Notes: generated by a model from the sequence alone, not told the origin. Counted from the first letter of the stretch, positions 42,237 to 53,999 are shown. The stretch: 64,000 nucleotides of DNA from Steinernema hermaphroditum (GCA_030435675.1 JAUCMV010000006.1:62001-126000), one strand, 5' to 3'. Numbers and translations are program-made.

Positions 42237-43917
42237 GGAAAATTGGTAATTTGATCGTATCTTAAACAAAGCAAAGCAATGATGTTTCAGATGCTGTGGT
42301 GATTCCAAATTCGAACACGATCAATCAGCCGGGAATATCGGTGTTGAACGAGGCAGAGACTATCGACGAAGCCAATGTGTTAGAAGAAGTTCAAGATCTA
42401 AAGGACGAGCAAAAAGAGACCGATAGAGAACTTGATGGAGTGAATGTTACTGTCAACCAATGAACAGCATATATGTACTGTAATAAACTTTTGAGTGTCT
42501 ATTTCAGCCTGTAACAACCATTAATCCAGCAGTGCTCTGAGGCTAATATGTCCTTAATCAAGGGCCTTCATAGAACAACTACAATGAACGAAAAGAAATT
42601 GGAAAAGTCGCCATAGACGAAGCCGGAACTAACGTTGACAAAAGACATAAAAGACGCACATTTACATCGCACAGGGTACTTTGTGGTTCCCTTGTTTGCA
42701 GTAACGCAATGGTAAAGATCACTTTTCTGTACTGAACTTGCATTATACACCTGTGATAAGGCGAGCAGATGCTGATTCTCAAGGGAAGACAAAAGGGAAT
42801 TCGCTATGTACTTAACAGCTACTGTATATGCAACAGGAAAACCACAGAATGACGAGTAACCCATTATCGACGTTCATCGAAAATTTATTTATAGAATGGT
42901 CAGCAGATGTCCCTGTTTACGGCTTACCAAAGAACAGTTTATATCACAATGATAGCATTCCTTCTCCGCTTTGGCATTTCACAGAAACTACTGGGTGTGT
43001 TGAATCCTTTTTCCGAAGTCATAGCTTCTTCCATCCCCCTTCTATCTTAAGCTTGAAACCTCGAAACGAAATTTTACTGGACGACCTAAATCTACTTGAT
43101 ATACATGTACATTGCCTCCTTACTTACTTGGGTTTGCCAGCTTTCGACTGACCTTCCTTTCGTTGCGAACTGTGTGTTAACGACGAGGATAGTTTGCAGG
43201 AAATTTCCTGAGAAGCAGCTGGAAGATTCAAGCTCGACGGAAGACAATTAAATATTCCAGAAAAAGCATCTGGTGAACTCTGTGGTCGAGCCATTGACAG
43301 AATAAAGATTTGCACTTGGACGCAAAACGGAAGATGGGAATCCTTATCAAATTCAGTTCTTTTATGCTGTTTTCCAACCATATGTTTACGTCTTGCACGT
43401 AAAAGAGATAAGGGATGGAAAATTCAGATGCTACTTTCGATACATATATCGTATGACCGTGTGAATTTAACCAAGTATTACATTATTTGTCTCGCATATT
43501 AAATGATAATTCAGTTCCTGGTCCTGGACGATCAATCGATCCGGTCGACCACTCGCTCTCTCGTTCACTCGGATGAATTGAGTGGGCGGTCGTTCTTTGC
43601 CTTTTTTGATACGACAAATAAACTTATGAAATTCGTGAATTTAGAAAAGTTGTTTTACTAGATAATTTAGATAAGTTATTTAAAGAAGTCTCATTAAAAT
43701 GCCTAGAGAAGTTCTTTAAAGGTATTGAATAGAACGTGCGTTGGTGCTGCTGTTCCAGGATTGTTCCGCAGGTTTACATTCTTCTTTATGTTCTACAACT
43801 CCTACAACCATGAAGACCCGAGCGCATGAATAAACTCAGAGTGACGTCGAAGCGTTCACAGGGATCACGAACGTGGACTTAGCAGCACTCCTTACCACAT
43901 CAAGTCGAGATGAACTC
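42237..43917. other. mostly non-coding, with an unassigned acidic open stretch
   Basis: Position 42291-42464 follows a tttcag acceptor and stays open for 57 codons (rich in E and D) to a stop at 42464. It looks coding but its phase does not match the upstream M1-like exons. The remaining 1.4 kb, up to the coiled-coil gene, has no supported gene; a minus-strand frame at 42568-42864 shows no recognisable domain. Confidence 0.4.
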
Positions 43918-44421
43918 ATGGACAAGATGCATGCGGGACAAGAAGAAAAAGGGCTGGAGAGGTTACAAGACAAGGAGCCGGAGAAGATTATGGGCACTGA
44001 TGCTGATGTGGGCAAAGACGCAACAGTGTCGTCTATCGCCGCACCCATAGAAAAGTACATGGATCCACTTGATATTCCGGAACCACATGTGAATCGCAAA
44101 CGGAAGAGAGTGGAGAACGATGAGGAGGTGCCAGCACCAAAAACGTTAAAAACGACCCAAGTGGCTGTAAGAACCTGCAGAACTATGAAAGTTGTGGAGG
44201 CAGAGTACATAAAACTGATTGAAGAAATGGGAAACGACACCAGGAAACTGCTTGAAGAACAGAACAGCGAAACCAGGAAACTGGTTGAAGAAATGGAGAG
44301 CGAAAATAAGAAACTACTGAATAAGCTAACTGAAAAAGAGGACGAAATAGGAAAACTGAAGAAGCTGCTGAAATTGTACATCGAACAGTACCCTCATGCT
44401 TACATTCCAACTACCTTCTGA
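43918..44421 (+). CDS. coiled-coil protein with nuclear-type basic motif (hypothetical)
   Basis: This single-exon frame gives 167 residues from ATG 43918; the frame is open further upstream to a ttcacag acceptor-like site at 43860, so a short 5' exon may exist. The N-terminal half is acidic and disordered, with NRKRKRVEND near residue 60 resembling a nuclear localisation signal. The C-terminal 70 residues form a strong coiled coil with heptads built from IEEMGNDTRKLLEEQ, SETRKLVEEMESE and KLTEKEDEIGKLKKLLK. The repeated TRKL-EE unit suggests internal duplication. The protein could be a nuclear scaffold or DNA-associated factor, but no family is recognised. Confidence 0.6.
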   Translation: MDKMHAGQEEKGLERLQDKEPEKIMGTDADVGKDATVSSIAAPIEKYMDPLDIPEPHVNRKRKRVENDEEVPAPKTLKTTQVAVRTCRTMKVVEAEYIKLIEEMGNDTRKLLEEQNSETRKLVEEMESENKKLLNKLTEKEDEIGKLKKLLKLYIEQYPHAYIPTTF

Positions 44422-45066
44422 GTTGTTCTACCGTACTACCGTACTCTGCGGTCAATAAAGTCGCCCATGAAAAGATTTTGGACATCTTCAGTGCTTTGAA
44501 GAGCGGTCGTTCTCGGTCGTAGTTGTTACGCAAAAACGTCGCAGTCCATAAAAACGAATAAGGAAGTGAATGAGGAATGACATGAAAGGAAGTGCAAGCG
44601 TGTGTCACGTAGCAATCGATAACTGCGTAGTACAGCACACGAGTGTTTGATCCGTTTCCTTGGTCGATTGATATTGTAAACATACTGTAAACAACGAAAA
44701 ACACACAACGTGACTAATACGGATGAGCATGACTCACCCGAACTTGAAATCTCACCTGTAGAACGTAAAAATGGCCAACAATCGATCCTTACGATATCTC
44801 GGAAAGTTGCAGAAACAGTTAGAGCCTATTGCTGGAATGGTATCTTGACATCTCAACGTATGATCCGATCTCATTTGAATGACTCGGCATTCAGACTTCC
44901 GCGTAACATTACTATCCGTTTTATTTCAGACTTTGTGATTTTTGTGCCTTTGTTCTTTGTTTTTATCGTCATCTATTACAAATTCACTAACATCACCTCC
45001 CACGAGAAGAGTAAATATTTTGCGAAAACATGCATATTGGCGCGTTCCAATCGCATCCACTGCTAT
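44422..45066. other. region upstream of the F-box gene
   Basis: A long open frame covers 44710-45333 on the plus strand and contains a hydrophobic stretch around 44930-45000, but its downstream part is the wrong frame for the F-box gene. An acceptor-like ttatttcag at 44921-44929 may mark trans-splicing of the F-box transcript. No separate gene is called. Confidence 0.4.
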
Positions 45067-46698
45067 ATGATGAAACGACAGAATTCGTTTCCTGAGGTTA
45101 GCGATCCTAATTGTTTTATTCTACGTCGGCATGTTTGTAGGCGTTGGAATCATCTGCAAAACGCCCTCGAGAATCAATACCTCCTCTTTTGCTTCTGCCT
45201 ACTAAGATTCTGCTTCAGTTATGTAACTTCATGGACCTTGACAGTATTCTCTCTTTTGAACGAGTTTCAAGGAGAACCAACGAAATTTGCAGAAAATTCT
45301 TCTACCGAGCAGGATTGTCCCTCAGAATTGTAGCGGACACACAGTACCTGACCGTTAGGTTTAAGGACTCAAGAGGACAGAGATTCATTGCGCGAAACCA
45401 GCTAAAAGGTCAAGGCTTTTACGAGCAGAGGGAGGTGAACTGTAACTTTGCTCACATTCGACGCTATGTCGTCGATAGTCTCAACCTTTACATGGTGGAA
45501 GTGGACGACGAAATATTGTCGACGGTGTTACGCTTGGCCCAGGAGCATTTCAGGCCGAAGTACTTGGAGCTATCTTATAGGCTGACGAAGAGAAATCAGG
45601 TAGAGAAATCGTGTTTTATCACGTTTTTCGATTAGAAATCTTTCAGCCGAATGAGAATAACGTCATAAAACTAATTAACGTCTTGTTCGGAAAACATCTT
45701 ATTCATCTCAAGTTGAGAATTCTACCAAACGAAACGGTTTTCAGTCGCATTCTTTTGGCGATCACTGACCATCAACTTAGAGTATGTTAGTGAACCTCGC
45801 AGGTAATCGAATTATCGTTTAGAAGATCGAACTTACGCAGAGCAGCCTCGACGTATTCAAGGCGATGTTTTCAAACGCCCTAGCAATTTCGGGCCTTTTC
45901 ATATCGATGCCTCTTCCGAAGGATCGTCATATTGAAGCAGCAGAGCATGCACACACAGCAATAGAGAAGTGGAAAACAAGCAGTCAGCCGGCGGTTTACT
46001 CATTTATTTGTATTTCAAACAACCAACCGTCATCTTCCCTCTACTACGCCTTTCATAAGACCCTTGGGATTCCACTCGACGACCGAAAGGAGGCTGACTG
46101 GCAATGGAATGCCCCCCACTATCACGATTCTGATGCTCTGATTCGCGTTATGCATCGCCAAAACGCAGAAGGAGAAGCGTGGGCCTTCGTGCCTTACCGC
46201 AATCACATGGAGCACGTGAAGATCACGTTTGAGCCGAAACGGTGCTCTCAGCCGAAAGTGAACCTTTCCAGTGCATGGAAGACAACAGACCATCCCAATC
46301 ATTTCGAAGTGGAACTGAACGTGGACGACGACTCGGCACGTTTTCGCATCGAACTACTTCAGGATTACCACTTGTTTGTCTACGGCTCCTACAGAAATCG
46401 CAGTCCAGCTCCTGTGGAGGCAGTTCTAACGCTCGATGGAAGGAAGAGTACGGGACACATAAAGTTTATCGATTTGAGGGAGAATCGGGACAACAACGAA
46501 GTGTTTCTTGTTTTGAAGATTTACGAACGATCGATTGAAAACCTACTTCTGGAAGAGGACTTGACCAGATTGAGAACCTTCTCTCCCCAAGTTTTCAATA
46601 TTACAGAGGATTACGATCATCTGATTTCGTCGCCCAGGCGCTTTGAATATCTCAAGGAGTTGTTTACCTACACTGTTCGGATAAAATGGATGCCTTGA
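45067..46698 (+). CDS. F-box protein
   Basis: Four exons, 45067-45096, 45141-45599, 45647-45781 and 45823-46698, all joined in phase 0, give 499 residues. Residues about 20-65 form an F-box: LLLLPTKILLQLCNFMDLDS, then ILSFERVSRRTNEICRKFF, the helices that bind SKP1 in SCF ubiquitin ligases. The long C-terminal part, with an 875-nt last exon, has no domain I can name. Nematodes have very large, fast-evolving F-box families with such divergent substrate-binding regions. Start ATG 45067 opens a short first exon (MMKRQNSFPE), and the second codon is also ATG. The target protein is unknown. Confidence 0.8.
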
Positions 46699-47049
46699 CG
46701 GTCACAATAAGCAGATAAATCAATTCAAAAAAGTCCTTCGCTGATAACGAGAGAACAGAACGTCTCCCGCTCGGATTCCGGTCAGAGCGACGGCTTCTTA
46801 ACAAAAAAGCACGCAAAATTTCCAATTCTTCTTGCAAGCAACCTGTCACGACATTTACTGTTCGCCTGATTTCCGTTCAGGACCGCGGAGACAATCGATT
46901 TCGATTCGAGTCTGAGACTTCCATGTCTCAAATTTGCAGACAAAATTGCAAATGTCTGTGCAGATTGGTTATTCGGGAAAGTCATTCGAGAATCGGTCGG
47001 ACGGAAAGCGAACGGCTGTTGACGATTTCTTCGCCTTCTGACAGCAGCG
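46699..47049. other. intergenic, nothing recognised
   Basis: This 350-nt gap separates two genes on the same strand. A minus-strand frame overlaps it without family features. It presumably holds the 3' UTR of the F-box gene and the promoter of the 740-residue gene. Confidence 0.5.
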
Positions 47050-49717
47050 ATGACGGGACACGACGCTATTGAAGTCAGCGACAAGCTCGACGACAGTGCG
47101 TTCCCTCATTGCAGCTTTCGGTGGAATTAATCAATTTTAGATGACACGAAGAAGATCGGCCCGACGGATGACGATCTTCGCATGTTGAGGGCTAGATTTC
47201 ACAATCGCGTCAACCGATTTGCCAACGCTATTAATGTCGAGTGTGCTTTTTATTCAGTATTGTAGGCTTATTTGGCTCCATTTTTAGGACTCCATTCGTT
47301 TCCAAAGATGCTGATGGCGGAATTCGCGTGAAGGTTCATACAACCCAAGAGTAAGAGTCACGTGCTGTATGCATTTAACGAGGAAAACTATTTCAGAAGC
47401 ACGGACACGATAAGGACGCAAGAAGATGACGATGATGATGAGTTTGCGATGACGGTTATTGAAAAGGTTTCCGGCGATCTGGGAGGATACCAACCAGTGA
47501 AGACTTGTCTGAAGACAAGGCATGTGATATGGGTAAAACTTTAATTTACTGTACATTATAGAACGCTGAAAATTGAGCCTAGTAAGAAGAAAACGAAACT
47601 GGCTTCTAGGATAGATCAGCCGCAGAATGCAAAGAAAACATCCGATGCGTTGCCGAAAACAAAGGGAGAGGAACACACGAGTGTTACCGAGTCTGGATTG
47701 CCGGAAAATCAAAGCCACAAGAAGCCTAGAAAGGTCAGTTTAGTTTACTACAGTTTCTTACGTCACTTTACCGATTTGATTTTTTTTCTTACGCCGTTCT
47801 GAGTAATTTCTAAGCTGTACTTTTTAGAAGCCCGAGGAATCCACTGAGGTTGGTAGCAAGGTAATCCGTAAGAAGGAGAAGAAAGAAAAAACAATTGATA
47901 AGCCCACATCCGCCACTGGTAGTTCGCCTGCCAAGTCTGGTGCCCCGCTCCCCACAAATCCGTTGCCTAGCAAAACTGCATCATTGCCAGCAACGAAAAC
48001 CGTTGAAAAGCGGAAAATTGCCAGATCACCTTTACTTGGTTCTAAGCCTCAAAAAGCGAGGGGCAAACTTTCTGCTGTTCTAATTCCGGCACCAATCCCG
48101 ATAACCCCGGGTGGAGCTGTCAGTGAGGCTGGGCGAGCTGTCTCGTTGTCGGATGGCACCACGGAAGGAATTGACGCAGCGCAATACGAAGCTATACTGG
48201 ATCGCCTCTCGGAACGAAATTACGAAAGGCCATTGTCGCCAGTCCGTTCACCTGTCCAACCGCCATCTCCGTCAAACGTTATCAGTTCGTCGTCGTCTGA
48301 CGGAGGAGGGATTCACCGCACATTGTCTGCAGAATCACTTAGCGCTGAGGCTATACAGCTGTGTATGTCCGTCATGTTGTACGAGTTAACTTTCGATGTT
48401 TAGCTGCTGCGCCGAAATGTGAACGTGAAAAACTCTTCGAGCAGCTTGAAGAAGATATTCTCCTTGACAACAAGGTGCTCCAGGAAATTGCTACAGATCT
48501 GAATAAAGGGATCAATACCGTGAACCGCGCTTACATCGACGATAACATGGCTTCCCAACTGATGAGCGTCGACAAGCAGAAGGACGCCGTGGATTCGATC
48601 TATATAAGGATGACCAACGAAGTCAGTGACAAAATTCTTGTTTTGCTGATTAGCAGGAAATTCAGCCTATTGAAGTAGATGCGACTGCCCAGAAAGTTGT
48701 CGAGGCGTTGACCTCCACGAACGTGCTCGGGCAAGTGCTGAGCACAGATGAGTCGAAACTTCTCAGCGACTATTTCAACGGACTTCATCCTTTGGACGAC
48801 AAGGTGGTAAAGGTGCTTGAGACCGAGCTGGAGAAGATCCTGGACCGTGCCGACCAGTTCTATGAGAACAAAGCCGAGTTGGTGTGTTTTATGCGGAACC
48901 GCGAGAAGGCAAAAAAGCATTTGCTCGACGCAATGATCTCGAAGAAGACGGGATACCTCCAGAATTTGTGGGGCAATGCCCACTACTACGCGAATGTGCT
49001 GTGTGACGGAGTTGCAGGAGTTGTTGATGTTGCGAATAAAGGAGCCGTCGCTGCGCGAGAGAATGCAAAGGTCGCCATGCACTATGCGAATCAGAAGGCT
49101 TCTGAAGCCAAGGAGCTAGCGAATCGCGCTCATGAAAACATCCAGTATGCCAATCAGAAAGCGGCCGAGTCAGTAGTTGGTATGAATATGAGCTCCATTG
49201 AGCTTTAGTGAGCCTGTATCTTTCAGCTGCTAAAGAGACGATGCATACAGCTTATGAAGTAGCAAACCAACAAGTTAACAACGCAGTTGCACTAGGACAG
49301 CGTGCCCGTTCAACGGCCGAGACTGCCACCATCGTCGCCCGGCTGGTTACCGCTGATGCTGCTGAGATCATCACAGCGGAAACTGCACGTGTAAGAATGA
49401 CCGCCGAAAAGGCGATAACAGCAGCGCGCCAAATGACTCAGGAAGCTATTAGCGCCGTAAGCACTGGCTACAACAAAATGTGGAGTGGTGAGTTCCTAGT
49501 GGTGTGTCGACGAGATATTGCCGATATGCTTTCAGCTTGGAACACTCTTTGTTCGTTCGCACGATTCAACGCGTCCAACGCTATCCAAGCTCCTGAGTCT
49601 AAGGACGCTCCTTCCAAGCCGCCCACCGATATCGCCGCCGTCCGAAAGCGGGATTTTGCAGGAGGTGCAGTTAGCGACTCGGAAAGCAGCGATCGGAAGT
49701 CTGATGACCAAAACTAA
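47050..49717 (+). CDS. 740-residue protein with disordered basic N-half and amphipathic-helix C-half (unknown family)
   Basis: Ten exons (47050-47095, 47141-47240, 47288-47350, 47397-47519, 47562-47733, 47828-48362, 48404-48621, 48657-49179, 49227-49487, 49536-49717) join in frame to 740 residues. Residues 1-110 include a short helical segment (DDLRMLRARFHNRVNRF). Residues 110-345 are disordered and rich in lysine, proline and serine (KRKIARSPLLG; SPVRSPVQPPSPS). A helical domain follows (KLFEQLEEDILLDNKVLQEI). Residues about 530-690 are long alanine-rich amphipathic helices with a repeated AHYYAN/AMHYANQKA/IQYANQKAAE motif, like LEA or perilipin-type lipid-surface helices. The tail is acidic and serine-rich. 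Intron 4 (47520-47561) keeps frame only as a GC-AG intron and intron 7 is 35 nt. AATAAA follows at 49744-49749. Confidence 0.8.
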
Positions 49718-49857
49718 GCGACAAGGATGTAAAGTGTGCGCGGAATAAATGAAGTTCCTCTCTTACCTCTCCAACAGCTTACGACGACTGTCGCAATACC
49801 GGAAATGCAAGAAACACCTCTAAACAGCTATTCGTAACAACTATAACAATGTAAAGA

Positions 49858-51113
49858 TTACAATGGTGCGAGACTAGGTTCATATCGGCGCAATATTGTG
49901 ACCAGCTCTTCGTGATCTTCCTTCATGTGCTCGATGACGAATGGATCATAGGTGACATCCGCGACACATTCCCAGAATTGCCGACTACTCTTGATGTATT
50001 TCGGGTCATTGTTCGGTTGGTACATGTTTGTTCCAGTTGGCATATAGAGGAAGTCGAGATGGCCTGTTTCCGGGTTCACTTTTCCTGCGTATTTATTCCA
50101 CGGCTGAAATGGATAAGTAGAAAATCAAAAGCAAGAAACGGAACCAACCATTAATCTATTCATCTCCTCACTAAGGTTATATACACCCAGCTTGCACTTC
50201 ACTTCCCTGACTTCGAAGATCAGCCCGTGCTCTCTGTGGAAGATTTCATCTTGTCTGAAAGATATTTTCGTAGAATGAAGGACGAACGAGGAACGTACGC
50301 CTTGACGGTGCACAGCACGACGCATCCTACGTGCTTTAGCAGCTCCATCTTCACCTCTTCCCGGAGTACTTTAACCAGACCGAATTTTTCACTGCCGACG
50401 ACACCGTCAACTCGCAACGAATCTGAGTAGTACGGCGGAACGACGACCTGATCGCTGACCTGAAATCCACAAAGAGGTAAAGCCTAGCCTTATGAGAATC
50501 GACAGTACCTTTCTTGCTCGCATTTTGTTGTCCATGCGGTGCCTCATATGTGAAGGCTCGTAAGAGACGATCTCCGTGCCACAGAAAATGACTGATAGGA
50601 AGATGAATGGCTAAGAACGGAGGCATTAGAGTGCATATGACGAAAGAGTTCCTACCTGATTTACGATTCCAAGATGGTCGTCTTGCCAAAACAGCGCTCT
50701 CTTGCGCCGGTTCCAGTACTGGAATTGTTTGTGAGGTACACGCGCTATGTTGTACACAAACACTTCTTCACGCAGCATAATGTGCCCTGAAAATAGATAT
50801 TACGGTTAATTTAAGGAATTTCTAGCCACGAGGACACGCTCAACAGAGGAAAGACGATTTCTCCGGCATTCATTGAAGCATCCTGGCAAACATTTGAAAC
50901 GAAGTATCACTTCCTCGCGAGGTTTTCTAAATCACCTAACAAACCAGCTGACACCGTATCAGTGATGCTGATCGTGCCGAGACTTGCTCGCCAAAGAATC
51001 GGCGTGTGACGCTTCTGCCGCAAGAGTAGTTCAGACCGAATGCGCCACGCGGTTTGCGAATTCCGAATATGTACGCGTTGAACTCGAACTCGATCCGAAA
51101 GGAGTGAAGGCAA
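49858..51113 (-). CDS. hypothetical protein, 5' end unresolved
   Basis: The well-supported part is five exons, 50778-50656 (extending upstream to its acceptor at 50789), 50610-50509, 50459-50299, 50254-50149 and 50103-49858, which join in frame to about 245 residues from ATG 50778. A further upstream exon ending at 50936 (open back to about 51113) joins in phase and gives the smooth sequence SITDTVSAGLLGHIMLREEV, so the real start is probably further upstream; no in-frame ATG was found there. The protein has no signal peptide, and blocks such as FQYWNRRKRALFWQDDH and LDFLYMPTGTN look conserved, but I do not recognise the family. It converges on the 740-residue gene; stops are 140 nt apart. 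Confidence 0.7.
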
Positions 51114-51238
51114 CTCGTTCGGCCAGCATGCGTGTGGTCCTCAAGATTTACAACGAGAATGACACTGTATGGATGACCAAAGCATCCAAATTCGGCACTC
51201 TCGTCTCGGGTAAAAATTCCCACCCGAGAGTCTCGACT

Positions 51239-51351
51239 CCGCCCGCAGACAAAGCTTTTTTTCCGCCAGCTCTGTGTTTCTATGAAATATATTCCGGAAT
51301 GTCAAGAAAAATGTCAAGAAAAAAACGTAAAAAAGCTTTGTCTGTGGGTGG
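51239..51351. mobile_element. small inverted-repeat element, copy B
   Basis: Arms ccgcccgcagacaaagct (51239-51256) and 51334-51351 are inverted repeats with two or so mismatches; the whole element is about 113 nt. Directly to its left, 51196-51236 contains a second hairpin built from ctcgtctcgggt and acccgagag. Related to the copy at 36891-37024. Confidence 0.65.
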
Positions 51352-51564
51352 ATGAACCTTCTGACTGATTCCAGTTCGTTAACTTCGAACCGGGTACATC
51401 CCTACCAAATACAACAAAGCCTGTCAACAGAGTTTCAATTCGACCTCAACGAACCCGGTTTCCTTGTTTCCTTCGTTTTCGCTCTCGTTTTCATAAAATT
51501 AACCAGTTATTTCGGTTTTACTTCGATTTTCGTGTGTTCTTTTTGTTCCGCTTCGTTTCACAGA

Positions 51565-51858
51565 ATGGATCACAAGCAAAGCAATCATCATATGGGGAAT
51601 TTCTTTGTTCAACCATTTGCTCAAGCACAGCCACATTATATAGATATCATGAGAGTGCCCGGGTCATGTTTGCCATGTAAACTGCGAAGGTTTTGCAAAG
51701 AACACCTCAAAACTTCCGGTGACCCACAATCGCATGGGCATTTAGCGACGATTGAAGTGACCTCAAATCAACTCACCCTCAATCATGTCGCGGCGCTTCC
51801 TCAATTGGCACACCTCAATTATTTACCGTCTGTCTTCGCGCAGCCGATCATTTCTTAG
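51565..51858 (+). CDS. possible small hypothetical protein
   Basis: A 97-codon frame starts at ATG 51565, 1 nt after a tttcacag acceptor-like site, and ends at TAG 51858. It has a CLPC pair followed by FC, a few histidines, and no signal peptide. It lies 130 nt before the transferase gene on the same strand, so it could be a small upstream operon gene, or merely 5' untranslated sequence. No family is recognised. Confidence 0.3.
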   Translation: MDHKQSNHHMGNFFVQPFAQAQPHYIDIMRVPGSCLPCKLRRFCKEHLKTSGDPQSHGHLATIEVTSNQLTLNHVAALPQLAHLNYLPSVFAQPIIS

Positions 51859-51987
51859 CGCGCAACAATAACGTTTTGCGACCTTGACGCTGGCGGTTAC
51901 CCCCGTGACGTAGTCGCATACTTGTCTAACTCGTTTCCCCGCTTCTCTTCTCGTTTAATTTATTTTCATTTCTTCAGGTTTGGCGCT

Positions 51988-53959
51988 ATGTTGAAAACGC
52001 GTCACATTCGACTTTCGATTATATTCGTGCTCGTCGCTCTTATTCTGAGAAAAGTGCTTATTGGCCATGCCGCAATGGAGTTGGTTGACCGTTGCAAGGA
52101 TCAGGTCTCCTTTGAGAATATGGTACCTTTCCTCATCCTTAAAATTGAATATGTACTACATCCGTATTTGGTGCTTGCACAACGATATTTCGGAAGGATA
52201 GCAATAGTGCGATTAGTGATCATTGAGTAGTCCACTGCCATATGGGCCTTTCTAAATTTTACAGCTTGATAGAGGGGACAATATCCTTCTTCACTAACGG
52301 TCAAGTATATTTCGTTTCTAACCGGCTCATGGATTCCGGGAGTCATATGGTCATGCTGTTATATGGTCCTTTCTAAATTTACAGCTTGCTGAAAGGGACA
52401 AAATCCTTTCTCACTGGCGGTCCACAATGGGCCAAGTACAGTGGCGGCCATATAAATAGCCCCACCCCATGGGCAAAACCTAAATTAACCGTTGATTTTC
52501 AAACCTCTTTATTTTCCATCTAGGACCCACTGTGCCGACAGTAAATGTAATACATTCGGCCGACTCAGAGTGGGGTGGGGCTATTTATATGGCTGCCTCT
52601 GTATATGTAGCTGCAAACCGGGTCGTGGACTCATTTTTCTGAGAGACTTAAATGAACGCGTTTCAACTAAAACGACAGCTTGAGCGTATGTATATTTAAG
52701 CTATTAGCAACCAAAAAAAACGGATTACCCTGGAATCCTGGAAAAGTATCAAAATAGTCGATCCGTTTCGAGAACTTAGTCAGCAATTTCAGATGAAAAG
52801 CGAACACTTCCAAAGCGCTGTTGGAAAGCTGAGTTCGGAAAACAGTTTCGTCCTGATGCAAAACCGGCACGCCTTGAACATGACGATGAACTGGCTATGC
52901 AACACCAAAAATATGCTGGGTGTCCATGAGAACGTCCTTCTTGTCTCGCTGGACAAAGAGGCCGATGACATGTTGGCCCTAACCTTCCCAAATGTGAACC
53001 GACTGAAGTGGGTAGTGCCCTGCTTAGATGTTAGTTTAAGCAGGAAACAACAAGGTGGCGACATATCTACTTTTAGAAACCTTTTAATTATGGAGATGGC
53101 TTGTATCAGCTATTCTTCTTGTTCAGGTCCAATTTTGCCAGGGCTTTGGTGGAAAGTGACAAGTCGTTTTGGATGATTCAGCAGGTAAGTCTCCTTTATA
53201 TCAACCCCACGCATAGAGAACTCGACCTTCATGCAAACGTCGCATCTTTAGGATACATTCTGGAGAAAAAGTCTGCTCTCCCTCGAAATCAAAAGCGACT
53301 CCTCGGACATTTTATTCGACCGGGCAGCTGAGCAGGGTGGATCTCTCATTGCTGGTATGAAACCGTTCATCTCTTGTAGTACTCAGTTGCGATTTAGGTG
53401 GATACTATAGAGCGCGATCCACACCTGGTTCAAAAGCGTTCTTCAAAAAACTCTCTTCCGACCTAGAATGGTGGTATTCCCCCGACAACACCTACATGAC
53501 GACACTTTGTGCCGAAGGCACGACAGCAAAATGTGGGAGCATTCCGTTCGAGTAGGTAACCCCCCTCTCTGCCCAGGTACAACTCTCTTTAGCCTCATTA
53601 CCAACTGGCATTGGCTGTATAGTCCGTCGAGAATTGGTGACAATGTTCCCTTTCTGATACAGTTCGATGGATTCACGAAACTAGGTGGAAAATTGAATGC
53701 CTTAAAGGAGCTAGGGTTCTATTTCTTGAACTCAGATGGGGTCTCTTGCAACGACGAAGCAGTGGACAAGGCTGTAAGGATAGTTGAAACGCAGAACAGG
53801 ACTTCAACCACGGCCGATTCGGTCAGTCCGTCCTACAGTCATCTTCAATTTGGCCTTTATCAGTCGATAATTGACCAACTTTATAAGTTCAGCTTAACTG
53901 AGTGGTTCCTCAATCGGGTCGCGTTTCCCTATGCACATTATTTTATGATTACTATTTAA
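51988..53959 (+). CDS. type II membrane nucleotide-sugar transferase-like protein (Nucleotid_trans domain)
   Basis: Six exons, 51988-52122, 52793-53029, 53077-53184, 53252-53354, 53398-53551 and 53593-53959, join in frame to 367 residues. Exon 1 gives a signal anchor (LSIIFVLVALILRKVLIG). The rest matches the nucleotide-diphospho-sugar transferase domain found in many nematode proteins: NRHALNMTMNWLCNTKNM, GVHENVLLVSLDKEA, YGDGLYQLFFLFRSNFARAL, SFWMIQQDTFWR and NWHWLY. This is a glycosyltransferase fold working in the Golgi lumen, donor and acceptor unknown. The family DxD position appears here as ESDKSFWMIQQD. The first intron is 670 nt and contains a mobile element and a direct repeat; exon 1 is joined by phase and topology only, so it is the weakest part. 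Confidence 0.85.
52234..52303. repeat. 70-nt direct repeat in transferase intron 1, copy 1
   Basis: This stretch, which includes cctttctaaatt, acagcttg and ggacaa, is repeated in the same orientation at 52354-52423 with scattered differences. Confidence 0.6.
52354..52423. repeat. 70-nt direct repeat in transferase intron 1, copy 2
   Basis: This is the second copy of the repeat at 52234-52303, 120 nt downstream and immediately left of the TA-flanked element at 52439-52601. Confidence 0.6.
52439..52601. mobile_element. Tc1/mariner-type MITE, 163 nt
   Basis: The element begins cagtggcggccatataaata and ends with the inverted counterpart, giving terminal inverted repeats of about 31 nt with a few mismatches, and it is flanked on both sides by TA (52437-52438 and 52602-52603). 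The CAGTG start and TA target duplication are typical of Tc1/mariner derivatives. It lies in intron 1 of the transferase gene and has no coding capacity. A related, less complete copy lies at 54042-54240. Confidence 0.85.
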
Positions 53960-53999
53960 GTTATATGTCTGTAAATACTAATAAATTCATGAAGTATCT

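Noticed and set aside
43836..44381. Long minus-strand open frame of serine and phenylalanine codons
   Set aside because: It is the antisense shadow of the lysine/glutamate-rich coiled-coil gene.
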